Assembly (NCBI RefSeq): GCF_024586455.1
Contig: NC_065921.1
Span: forward strand, 76,646,720 to 76,710,719
Direction: 5' to 3'
DNA length: 64,000 nt
DNA from: Bactrocera neohumeralis
Taxonomy: Eukaryota; Arthropoda; Insecta; Diptera; Tephritidae
Positions 12,001 through 20,355 of this stretch are shown in pieces. The translations under genes were made by a program, and so were the position numbers. The notes beneath the pieces are model-generated. The model worked only from the letters and a program-made list of their open reading frames with translations. It was not told the DNA's origin and searched no databases. The stretch's first letter is position 1. Every line of letters begins with the position of its first letter.

Positions 12001-13745
12001 ATTACCTACTCAGTCCGACGTAGAACCTGTTGGCAAGAGTTATTCTGCGTTTGATTTCGAGGCTGATATTGTTGTTGACGTTAATGATGGTTCCAAGATA
12101 GACGAAATTATCTACGACTTCGAAGTTATGACTGTCAACAATGACGTGGGAGCCAAACCGCGAGTCCGACGATTGTTTGTTTGATGACAAGAGGTATTTC
12201 GTCTTGTCCTCGTTAACTACTAGACCCATTTGCTTCGCTTCCTTATCCAGTCTAAAGAAAGCAGAACTAACGGCGCGGATGTTGGGGCCAATGATATCAT
12301 TGGCGTACGCCTGCAGATTTGCACTCTTATAGAAGATTGTACCTGCTCGATTAAGGTCTGCAGCTCGAATAATTTTCTCCAGCAGTAGATTGAAGAAGTC
12401 GCACGATAGGGAGTCGCCTAGTCTGGAACCGTGTTTGGTATCGAACGGCTCGGAGAGGTCTTTTCGATCCTGACGGAGCTTGTGGTATTGCTGAAGGTCA
12501 GTTTACACAGTCGTATTAGCTGTGCGTGGATACTAAATTCAGAAATAGCAGCATAAAGGCAGCTCCTTTTCATGCTGTCAAAACAGCTTTGAAATCGACG
12601 AAGAGGTGGTGTGTATCGATGCTCCTTTCACGGGTTTTTCCAAAGATTTGGTGCATGGTGAATATCTGGTCAGTTGTTGATTTTCCAGGCCTAAAGCCAC
12701 ACTGTTAATGTCCAATTAGTTTGTTAACGGTGAGCTTCAATCTTTCACGCAATTCGCTCGATAGAATCTTACATGCGATGTTGAGGATGCTCATCTCATG
12801 GTAGTTGGCGCAGATTGTGAGGTCTCCTTTTTGTGGATCCGACCATATGCTACAAAAAAGCTGATGTAGGATCCTTATCAGTTCTTCGTCGCCGTATTTG
12901 AATAGCTCGGCCGGCAACACATAGACTCCCACCGCTTTGATGTTCTTCAAACGTGTAATTACTATTTGAACTTCTTCGTGGTCGGGCAAAAGAGCGTCTG
13001 CTCTATCGTCATAGCTTGGAGAATCGGGTGCACCATCCCCTGGTGTTATACATTCACTGCCGTTCAGCAGGCTGGAGATGCCTTCCCTCCATACTTTTAG
13101 TATGCTCTGGTCATCAGTCAGTTGAAAACCTGTGGGGGTTCTACAAGAGTTTACTCCGGTCTTAAAACCTTCTATTAGTCGCCGCATGCGTCTCGCTTCT
13201 CTCTTCAATTCTCAGTATCAATCCCATCCCGCACGTGTTGTGGTTGATTGTTACGTTGCGTTTCTCTGATTTCTCTCGTTGAAGGAATAAATGACAAAAA
13301 GCTTGATTTCTCAAGGTGATTCTAAACTTAAGGAATCAGCTGAAGGCTGCTCAAAGTAAGATGTAGTGAATACAGATTATAACAGTGGCCCTCTATTGCT
13401 TTCTATTACCTGCCTCTCTTACTTTCTATTAGTTTAATCATTTATTTATTTTGAAATATCACTAGTCTTTTCACTCACCGGCTTCTGCAGCAAACGACTT
13501 ATGCGCTCATTGGGATCGAAGTTGCGTTTTCCTCTAACCAGTACATAGATGGTACCAATGTCGGGGTGTGTATCTAGCAGTTCTTCAATCAGCACTGTGC
13601 CCAGAAATCCCGTACCGCCAGTGAGGAAAATGTTCTTATGCGCAAAGAACTCTGGCACTGTGCCGATATTCTTTAGATTCTTCTCATTTTGTTCTTTGAG
13701 CGCCAACTCCTCGGTACTGCTGCCATGATCACTGATGACAGCCAT
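2913..13745 (-). CDS. Fatty acyl-CoA reductase (five coding exons)
   Basis: Reduces long-chain acyl-CoA to fatty alcohol with NADPH, at ER or peroxisomal membranes, for waxes, cuticular lipids or pheromone precursors (family knowledge). Model: complement of 13479-13745, 6513-7017, 4420-4861, 4099-4356 and 2913-3045; 1605 nt, 534 residues. All four junctions use GT/AG and keep the frame. Visible motifs: Rossmann TGGTGFLG (42-49), HSAAT (133-137), YLSTAF around Ser175, catalytic YxxxK as Y230-TFT-K234, VRPSI at the end of exon 2, a C-terminal FAR_C region (about 380-475), and a hydrophobic tail (about 497-531). Length is normal for insect members, which form large families, so no symbol is assigned. 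Start: first ATG downstream of an in-frame TAA. No key residue is missing. Introns 1, 2 and 4 hold transposon relics. Confidence 0.95.
3290..3990 (+). mobile_element. Degenerate LINE (RNase H region to 3' tail) in intron 4
   Basis: The plus strand encodes, with stops, LVWLSDHSGIPDN, the degenerate form of the RNase H block (WVPGHSGIxGN) of I- or Jockey-type non-LTR elements. The segment ends with a TAACCTAACCTAACC tail (about 3972-3986). The same tail ends the LINE fragments at 30.05 and 50.72 kb. It lies antisense to the host gene within intron 4. Confidence 0.6.
4099..4356 (-). CDS. Reductase coding exon 4 (residues 406-490, FAR_C)
   Basis: Acceptor AG at 4358-4357 after TTTTTTTCGAC, donor GTGAGT at 4098-4093. 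It encodes AYEYMRVFHKG followed by helices rich in F, Y and W, matching the C-terminal sterile-type domain of the family, and ends in a split valine codon. Confidence 0.93.
4420..4861 (-). CDS. Reductase coding exon 3 (residues 259-404)
   Basis: Acceptor AG at 4863-4862, donor GTGAGT at 4419-4414. It begins YGTWEHPMKGWV, the family's proline/tryptophan segment after the VRPSI strand, continues with a GIFRTM...DIIPCDFV block, and ends MPQH with a split threonine codon. Only 63 bp of intron separate it from the next exon. Confidence 0.94.
4935..5950 (+). mobile_element. Mariner-like remnant in intron 2
   Basis: Nearly full length but heavily broken. Recognisable blocks in order: an ARSEENIATVAESV helix-turn-helix region, an FGEQILVDW segment, a FLWGYVKSK-like block near 5690-5720, and the C-terminal MLERVVENWTQRMDQLR motif (5790-5850). 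It ends in an A-rich tract and an AATAAACATTCTCC terminus. The same family is at 9.77-10.59 and 43.3-43.93 kb. Antisense to the reductase gene. Confidence 0.78.
5951..6512. other. Intron 2 remainder
   Basis: AT-rich intron sequence between the mariner remnant and exon 2. No coding signal, tandem repeat or recognisable element seen. Confidence 0.5.
6513..7017 (-). CDS. Reductase coding exon 2 (residues 90-257, split 258)
   Basis: The acceptor AG at 7019-7018 is preceded by a pyrimidine-rich tract, and the donor GTGAGT lies at 6512-6507. The exon encodes the rest of the NAD(P)-binding domain, including HSAAT, YLSTAF and the catalytic Y-x-x-x-K pair. It ends one base into codon 258; the TT from the next exon restores a valine. 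Confidence 0.94.
7640..8890 (-). mobile_element. Degenerate LINE with RNase H in intron 1
   Basis: Minus-strand blocks in order: a YLEVMLDKNL-type segment of the reverse-transcriptase C-terminal region (about 8870-8680), a linker with LIILGHW, an RNase H start (FTDGSRVETGTG, around 8200), and a C-terminal segment near 7860 with ETLKHYLWEYPVF, the degenerate zinc-knuckle-like end. Several frameshifts and stops. The layout fits an I- or R1-like non-LTR element. It lies in the same orientation as the host gene. Confidence 0.72.
7961..8138 (-). repeat. 89-bp direct duplication inside the LINE
   Basis: AAAGTAACTTTGTGGTA starts at 7961 and again at 8050. The following text (TGTTCCAAGA, CTAGGGTCC, TTGCTTCAAAAA) repeats with scattered differences. 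It is a two-copy tandem duplication within the LINE relic, already diverged. Confidence 0.7.
8985..9745 (+). mobile_element. LINE 3' end with GAA-type tail (RTE-like)
   Basis: The frame runs from 8992 to the stop at 9703-9705 with a single internal nonsense codon (TGA at 9592-9594, where the sister copy at 52 kb has TGG). It encodes the end of a reverse transcriptase: NEGKTKYLL, FDYLGTSV, LLYGAEAWTM, LRKIYGPLRVGH, RLRWLGHVVRMDE, and GRGRPPLR. It ends in AATTAAGAAGAAGAAGAA, a short microsatellite-like tail of the kind seen in RTE-type elements (clade is inference). The best preserved LINE piece in the window, hence relatively young. Confidence 0.82.
9770..10590 (-). mobile_element. Mariner-like remnant in intron 1
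   Basis: Minus-strand blocks: SQILFSDEVHFWLN around the first catalytic Asp (about 10450), IWFQQDFVTSH around the second (about 10150), a degenerate DITLFPVGI with frameshift, and the C-terminal MLERVIKNWTKQMDRLR. Same family as 4.94-5.95 kb. The first two catalytic aspartates are readable; the third sits by the frameshift near 10020. Non-functional. Confidence 0.8.
10600..11870. other. Intron 1 non-repeat stretch
   Basis: About 1.27 kb without recognisable transposon sequence. It holds A-rich runs (11215-11320) and a few scattered less AT-rich phrases (around 11130-11190 and 11340-11580). No open frame with domain content. As one of the few unique stretches in the large first intron, it is a fair place for intronic regulatory sequence, but no site is identifiable by eye. 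Confidence 0.4.
11875..13240 (-). mobile_element. LINE reverse-transcriptase remnant in intron 1
   Basis: Runs in the same orientation as the host gene. In order: an EGFKTGVNSCRTPTG region, a reverse-transcriptase start (GDLTICANYHEMSILN and KILSSELRERL, about 12850-12760), GDSLSCDFFNLLLE (about 12410), the catalytic YADD box read here as YAND (about 12305), and NEDKTKYLLSSNK to RFYVGLSR (12229-12002). Frameshifts separate the blocks. The mutated catalytic box alone would inactivate it. Same family as 8.99-9.74 kb. Confidence 0.8.
13479..13745 (-). CDS. Reductase coding exon 1 (residues 1-89)
   Basis: Opens with ATG at 13745-13743, giving MAVISDHGSS and an acidic/polar leader of about 30 residues. 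The nucleotide-binding strand-loop-helix with TGGTGFLG follows, then an IYVLVRGKR segment. The frame is open for 10 codons upstream, to a TAA, but has no other ATG. The donor GTGAGT at 13478-13473 follows CCG, so the intron is phase 0. Confidence 0.93.
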
Positions 13746-13873
13746 CGTATAATTGAGATTTGTTGGCGGCGCCAATGTGAATGCTTACAAAGTGGCGGTA
13801 CTAAGCAGAGTAAAGGCGAACCAAAGTCAAGGCGATATTGGTGTAACGGTCAATAGCTGATATCACGTGTAGG
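13746..13873 (-). other. Candidate 5' UTR exon part upstream of the reductase ATG
   Basis: On the minus strand, CTCTCTATCTTTTCAG (AG at 13875-13874) is a strong acceptor 128 bases before the chosen ATG. The sequence between has an in-frame TAA and no competing ATG in frame. This suggests that coding exon 1 carries a short 5' UTR and is spliced from a non-coding first exon at higher coordinates. No donor or promoter is assigned. Confidence 0.5.
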
Positions 13874-14029
13874 CTGAAAAGATAGAGAGTTGTAGGCAAG
13901 TAAGTAATTGAAGATCGAGTATAAAAATTGTTAACAATATTTTAGTATTATAGAAAATCCGATTTCGATTTTCGATTTTGATGGATAAGTTTGTATGACA
14001 GCTATACTATCTTCGGAGATCTTAGGTAC

Positions 14030-14330
14030 CAATGCGTGAGAGATTTCTTGAAGTTATCTCGTCAAATGAAAAATCTTTACATACAAGCTATATTCTATAG
14101 TGATCCGATATCAGCGGTTCCGACTAATGAGCAACTATTCATCAGTTTACAGGCGAAGGTAAAAGGTAAAGGTTTCTAATCGCAACCACTCAAAGTGAAA
14201 CAAAATTTGAGTTTTGGTTATAAAATGGTTATATATTGGTTATCATATACTTATATATCGGTTATTATATCTGAAAGGGATTTTCGATTTTTTTTTGATG
14301 ATACGCTGTTTTGCATTTTAGGTGACGATA
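14030..14330. mobile_element. Partial MITE and dispersed-repeat remnant
   Basis: Contains a 154-bp-type unit (TCTATAGTGATCCGATATC) followed by a stretch with GGTTATA repeats, ending in GTTTTGCATTTTAGGTGA. That is the right terminus of the 308-bp MITE at 27696-28003. The left terminus is missing. The order of parts mirrors the nested arrangement at 27.6-28.1 kb. Confidence 0.62.
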
Positions 14331-14419
14331 TAGTTTATGGAGCCTCTGACGTTTCCTACTGGGTGTTACAAACTTCGTGGCAAACTTAATATATTTTGTT
14401 TAGTCTATAAAAATTGAAA

Positions 14420-14690
14420 ATCGCCAGCTAATGCACTTGACCGTTGTGGATGTCGACGAAAGCGCGTGCTTTACAAGTCACCGCCGACACATTCACAGCC
14501 ACCGTCACAGCTTAGGCAACACGTCTAGGTCTTTGGCTTGTGACGGCGGCAACTTGTCGTTGGTATGGCCTTGTGCGCATGCGCTTGCACCCAACCCTGG
14601 CCTTGGTGCGTGCGTAGTAGCGCGAGCGTACAGACATACAAACGGTTTTTTACGCTGCTTCCTTAGACGCGATTGAAGTGTTGTTGTTTG
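14420..14690. promoter_or_regulatory. GC-richer island upstream of the reductase gene
   Basis: About 250 bp near or above 50% G+C in an AT-rich surround, with several CG dinucleotides and no repeat relatives elsewhere in the window. It lies about 0.7 kb upstream of the reductase start. Open frames exist on both strands but lack domain content. A first exon or promoter of the reductase is one possibility; the call rests on composition and position only. Confidence 0.25.
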
Positions 14691-15384
14691 TCAAGTTCAT
14701 TAATTATACCGTTTTTCAGATTTCTTTATTTTTGTTCTTAAAGAAGTGAGAAAAAAGTATTATTATTTTTTCTAAGAGCGAGTCTGGCGCGTTGAGGTTA
14801 TATCGTTGCTACCGTTAAATGTCGAGTCAACGAAAAACGAGTTTTTCTTATACAATATATATGTATCTATGTAGCTGTACACTGTCAAGGTTTTTATTAA
14901 GAATTAATTTTGACTTTGACTTGAATTTGTGTTACTTTGTTTCTTTAGAATAAGTTGTTGTAGGTCAAGTGAGAAAAGACACTTGAAAGATAATAAAATA
15001 TTTTCAAATACTAAGCAAAAGATATAATTGGTGGTAGAATGTCCATAGAACTAACTAAATTTTGTATTAATTTAAATATTGGAGGTTGTTTTTTGAAAGA
15101 TTTCTTTATGTGAAAAATTGAAACCTTGTGGGTCAAGTGTCTTATAAAATAAATAGGCGGAAGATTGATCAATATTCAAATATATTTTTTAGGCATACAA
15201 TTTCTATTATATTTTTATGTTTTTCATTACTCCTGACTATTTATCTGCATAGTCAACCCGCAGAAGCGAGAGAGGGAGAGAGAGAGAGAAGTGTTAGGTA
15301 TATTTATAGCAAAGCGAATTGAACTCATTGGATAAATATTCTTGCAAAAATCTTTACCATTTGAAAAATTTAATTTTAAAAAAT
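14691..15384. other. AT-rich stretch with a short GA run
   Basis: No gene or known element seen. A purine run of GAGAGAGGGAGAGAGAGAGA type lies at about 15268-15290. It leads directly into the 125-bp satellite. Confidence 0.45.
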
Positions 15385-17500
15385 ATTTATATGATACACA
15401 GGTGGCAACCCTTCTCAAATAATAACAGCTTCATATCCATATTATACTACAGAATACTATTTTAAAACAAATTAAATTATTTTTTTGAAATATGTGGCAA
15501 CCCTTTTCAAATATTAAGTTATGCAACAGTATTGCTGAAACTATAATTTAATCTTCAATATCTTATAATATAATTTTTATTTTTGTAAATTTAATTGAAT
15601 CATTTCTTTGAAAAATGTGGCAACACTTCTCAAATAATAGCTTAAGTAACAATAATTCTGAAACCACTTTAGTTTCATATTCATACTATACTATATAATA
15701 CTATTTTTTTGTTTTAAATTAAATTAAATTATTTCTTTGAAATATGTGGCAACCCCTCTCAAATATTAGCTTATATAAAAAAATTTCTGAAACTAACGCT
15801 TAATCTTTAATATACTCTAATATAATACCATATTTCTTCTTTAAAATTTAATTTAATTATTTCTTTGGAATATGTGGCAAGCCTTCTCAAATAATAGTTA
15901 AGTAACAATACCACAAAACCACTTTAGCTTAATATCCATACTATACTACATACTAATTTTTTTGTTTCAAATTAAATTAAATTATTTCTCTGAAATATGT
16001 GGCAACCCCTGTCAAATATTAGCTTATATAAAAATATTTCTGAAACTAACATTTAATCTTTAATATACTATAATATAATACTATTTTTTTCTTTAAAATT
16101 TAAATGAATTATTTCTTTGAAATATGTGGCAACCCTTCTCAAATATGTAATAGCTTAAATAACAATTTGATATTAATATTTGACATGTTTCAAAGTTAAT
16201 ATATTAATATTTTTAAACGGATGGCAACTTTTATAAATGTTAGTTTGAAATCCATAACGTTTGTCGTTTCAAATTTATTGGCTTACATTTTTTAAACAGC
16301 TGGCAACCTTCACCAAAAAATAGTTTTGACTATAAGCTTGCTAAACATTTTTTCCAACTGACTGTAAGGAATCCTTTGTAGTTATTATAAATTTTTTATT
16401 TGTGAAAAAGGTGGCAACACTGTAAAAATCTATCTCCGACAAAAAATAACATTTTTGTCACATAAATGTATTGATAAAATTGATTTCCATTCCATATTGT
16501 AAAAGTATTTTTTTTGTAGGTGGCAACCCTTACAAATATTTAATAAAATTCAAAACCTTCATTTTGACGCCCTTATTGTAAGAATTCCTGTGAATTACTA
16601 ATTTCATTCAAATTATGTTTTAAAATTATGTGGTAACACCTTACAAAAATATCTTCGCCGGAAAAATTCCTCACATATGTACATATATGTACACAAGTTT
16701 GATTTAAACCCTTATTGCAATCCTAATCTTATAAATTTTATTCAATTCAATTAAATTTATACCTACATACTACATCTGTATACTTGTATTTGGCTATAAG
16801 TTTATTTAGGTGGCAATCTCTTCTAATAAGTAAAAAAATAATATAGTTTAAACTAGAAGCCCTGTTAAACTGCTTTAGTTAAGCCATTTTTCGTTCTTCT
16901 TAATTTTTTTACACTTAAAATTTCAAAAAGGTGGCAACCTTAAATATATCTTCATAAAAAAATCATATTTTCACTGACAACAAAAATAAAATTTAATTAT
17001 AGTTTTAAATAACGAAAGCAAATTTAAAAATATTTCGCTTGAAATAAGTTTATTTAAGTGGCAACCTATTCGAATAAATAAAAATTAACATAGTTTAAAC
17101 TAAAAGCCCTCTTAAACTGCATCGGTTTGGACATTTTTCGCTCTTCTTCATTTTTGTAAATAAAAAAATTCAAAAAGGTGGCAACCTTAAATATATCTTT
17201 ACAAAAATACACAGAAAAAATTAAATTCCATTAAAATTTAATAAAAAAATTAAACAACTAAAGTAAATCTAAAAATATTTAGGTAGAAATTGATCATTGG
17301 AGACCCGAAATGACTCGAGTGAGAATCCCTCTAAATAAGTTAAAATTAATATAGTTTAAACCAGATCATCAGTTTCGAGATTTTTTTCTTTCTAATCAAA
17401 TTTTCTAGAAGAATTCTTAAACGGCATCAGTTTCAAGGTTTTTTTACTTATCAAATTTTATATAAACAAGATTTAAGACAGGTGGCAGTCCTAATTTTTT
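15385..17500. repeat. Diverged satellite, about 125-bp period, GTGGCAAC core
   Basis: The core GTGGCAAC (or one-base variants) recurs at about 15402, 15494, 15617, 15746, 15874, 15999, 16126, 16221, 16300, 16411, 16520, 16630, 16810, 16931, 17069, 17179 and 17482. Spacing is mostly 92-138 bp, closest to 125-129 in the left half. Left units share the layout 'TTCTTTGAAATATGTGGCAA', CCCTTCTCAAATA, then a T/A-rich filler. The right half decays, with longer gaps and lost cores. Fillers diverge much more than the core. No coding frame. Confidence 0.85.
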
Positions 17501-18329
17501 TTTATAAATCAATAATTTTTTACACTGTAGAATTTAAATTTTAATTAATATTAAAAACAACTATAGCAAATTTACAAATATTTCTATGAAATAAATCATT
17601 CGAGACTCGATTTAAACCGTATGTTCCAGTCGGTAGCTTCATATAAATAAAAAAATAAAAATATATCTATTATCTATTTTCAATGCATTTCCTTACACAT
17701 TTTGAGTGTCCCATACCAGCTTCAGCCGCTTTGATCTAATATGCATAGCAACCAAATATGCAGAGCGCCCTACTGTCTGCTGAACCTGCGAGCTAACACG
17801 TCTTTCAAACTTTTTTCTGTATGCAGCTGCAGTTTTTCAGCCAAAATTTGTGTATTTATGTGTCACACGACCTTTTGCTCAGCATTAACGGTGACCTATA
17901 AGCCTCGTGCACAAGCACCTCGTATAATGAATGAGATTTCTGATTCATGGTTTGGTGTCTTTGAAGTTTGCATAAATAAGAAAAAAACGTATCTTGATAT
18001 CTGTTTATTTCCTCTCTTTTCTTTGTAGGCATGTTGTACCGGTATTTGTGTCAAGGTCAATTTGATTTATTTCAAATGAAGCTGCGTGTGCCTGAATCGA
18101 TTACGATCAAATGCCATTACAATCAAATCACACCAACATATTAGCTCAAGCCTATACATATATACATATAGCCGCCAAATAATATTGAAGTGTTATTTCA
18201 GCTTTACCGGAACTGGCCGATCAAAAATACCGTTTTTACAATGCTTTAAAATACAGTCTTGCTTTTGGAGGTAAGCAACTAGCAGCGGTCAAAATAAAAT
18301 ATTTAAATGAAAAAAAAAATAGTTTTAAG
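17501..18329. other. Non-repeat stretch between satellites
   Basis: Around 17700-17940 the base composition becomes more balanced. The plus frame 17741-18028 (95 codons) has no recognisable motif and is probably chance. No repeat relatives seen. Confidence 0.35.
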
Positions 18330-18336
18330 CATTTAT

Positions 18337-18337
18337 A

Positions 18338-18372
<35 letters not shown>
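18337..18372. repeat. (TA)n microsatellite
   Basis: An almost pure TA run of about 36 bp, flanked by ACATATAT phrases. Confidence 0.9.
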
Positions 18373-18378
<6 letters not shown>

Positions 18379-18899
18379 TTTAGATTTGTAAGTTTGTAAA
18401 TAAAGGGGTGTGCACACTAATTAAACGGTGTGTGTCTTTGATTAACTTTGTAGTGCCGAATTTTATTATTGCCTCTGAGTTTATACACATAAAATTAGTC
18501 AGCAAAGTAAGATATGCGCTTTTTCACAAGACACACCCGAACACACCCAATTTAAAAAAAAAAACTAAATTTATAATTAATCAGTTATATTTAGAACCAA
18601 TAAAATTATATATTTTATTAATTATGAGTATGAATTGGCATAGAAGTGCTGGCACGTGTAGACCTTGATATAAACACTGACAATAGTCTTAAGCATAGCA
18701 ATGAAGAGGGTTATTACGCGGGTTAACCACACTCACAAAATGCAAATTTCAAAAATGGTGTGCAAAGAAGCCATCTTCCTTTGGCCATTTCTCTGTGTGC
18801 TTTACTTGAGCTCCTCTGCGTTTGTCAAAAAATTTACATGTGAAATCAACAACAAAGTTATATCGTTAAATTTCATGCAATGTGTTATGTGGAGCACCC

Positions 18900-19850
18900 T
18901 TTAAGTGATATAATTCTTTCTCAAACATCTTTAATTGCTTATGCCAGTACATGTTTAGCATTTATACCAGTTTTGTGTTCGTTTCGCCATTTTCAAGGCT
19001 TGTTGAATGAAATATCACTCTAATATAAGGCTTGTGGCTTAACAAAAAAAAATTTAATATCAGAGAGGGGTTAGATACTTTTATCAATTTGTCGCTTACA
19101 TTTATACCAATTATGTTCTGTACAACCAAGTTCAATTTTATTCAATGAGTTATGTGGAGAACCCTTTAAGTGATGTAAGTTGTTTTTAAAAATCTTTAGC
19201 TGCTTATGTCAGTACGTGTATTGCCTTTATACCAGTTTTGTATTCGAATCGGCATTTTCCAAGGCTGGTTGAATGTAATGTCATTCTAATCTAAGGTTTG
19301 CGTTTTAATAGAAAAATTTATTTTTTAATATCAGAGGGGTGCAAGACTCTTGAATCAATTTGTCGCTTAAATTTATACCAGTTGTATGTTCGATTGACGC
19401 ATTTTGAAAATGTGGCAAATTTATGATCTAAAACTTAATAGAAACAATTATTTTCTAATGTCAGAGGAGGGCTAGACTTTTTAATCAATTTGTCGCTTAC
19501 ATTTATACCAGTTGTATGTTCGATAGGCCCGTTTTTAAAATTGTGGCAAATCAACAATCTGATGCTTAACAAAAAAAATATTTTCTAATATCAGAGGGCA
19601 GCTAGACGCTTTAATCACTTTGTCGCTTACATTTATACCAGCTGTATGTTCGATTGGTTTATTTTGAAAAAGTGGCAAATCATTTAGTTTTAGGCTTAAT
19701 AAAAAAAATGATTTTCTAATGTCAGAGGTTCTCTAATACTCTTTTATGAAATTGTCGTTTAAATTTACACCAGTTGTATGTTCGTTTCGCCAGTTTTGAA
19801 ACTCTGGAAAATCTTGCACCACTAATTTTAGGCTTAACAGATTTTTATAC
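18900..19850. repeat. Diverged satellite, about 130-bp period, GTCGCTTA core
   Basis: The phrase 'AATTTGTCGCTTA' followed by ATTTATACCAGTTGTATGTTCG recurs at about 19091, 19362, 19492, 19622 and 19753 (spacing 130-131 bp in the clean part). Variant units with TGCTTATGCCAGTAC occur at 18937 and 19199, 262 bp apart, about two periods. Each clean unit also has TAATATCAGAGG and a (G/A)TGGCAAAT element, close to the core of the neighbouring satellite. No coding frame. Confidence 0.85.
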
Positions 19851-20355
19851 CCTGAACAGGGTATATTAAGTTTGTCACGAAGTTTGTAACACCCAGAAGG
19901 AATCGTCGGAGACCCTATAAAGTATATATATAAATGATCAGTATGTTGAGCTGAGTCGATTTAGCCATGTCCGTCTGTTAGTCTGTCCGTCCGTGTCCGT
20001 CTGTATATAATCGAACTAGTCCCTCAGTTTTTAAGATATCGTTTTGAAATTTTGCAAACGTCATTTTAGAAGAAGCTGCTCATTTGTCAGAACTGCCGTT
20101 ATCGGACCACTATAACATATAGCTGCCATACAAACTGAACGATCGGAATCAAATGCTTGTATGGAAAACTTTCACATTTCACAAGATATATTCACGAAAT
20201 TTGGTATAGATTATTTTCTAAAGCAACAATGTAATCTCCGAAGAAATTGTTCAGATCGGATTACTATAGCATATAGCTTCCATATAAACTGAACACATAG
20301 TTAATAAAAGAAATGCACCTGTGAAGGGTATATCAGCTTCGGTGCAGCTGAAGTT
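19846..20355 (+). repeat. Dispersed repeat with palindromic left end
   Basis: Starts with the perfect palindrome TATACCCTGAACAGGGTATA (19846-19865). Then come GTTTGTAACACCCAGAAGGA, ACCCTATAAAGTATATATA, a GTCCGTCCGTGTCCGTCTG minisatellite, and two 154-bp-type units with 'ATAGCTGCCATACAAACTGA' cores. It ends in an AAGGGTATATCAGCTTCGGT phrase. No protein is encoded. Related copies at 0.96, 27.56, 36.5 (reverse) and 47.64 kb. Confidence 0.75.

Noticed and set aside
14431..14676. 81-codon plus-strand frame with histidine/arginine-rich text
   Set aside because: Lies in a GC-richer island where stops are rarer; no domain, no splice support.
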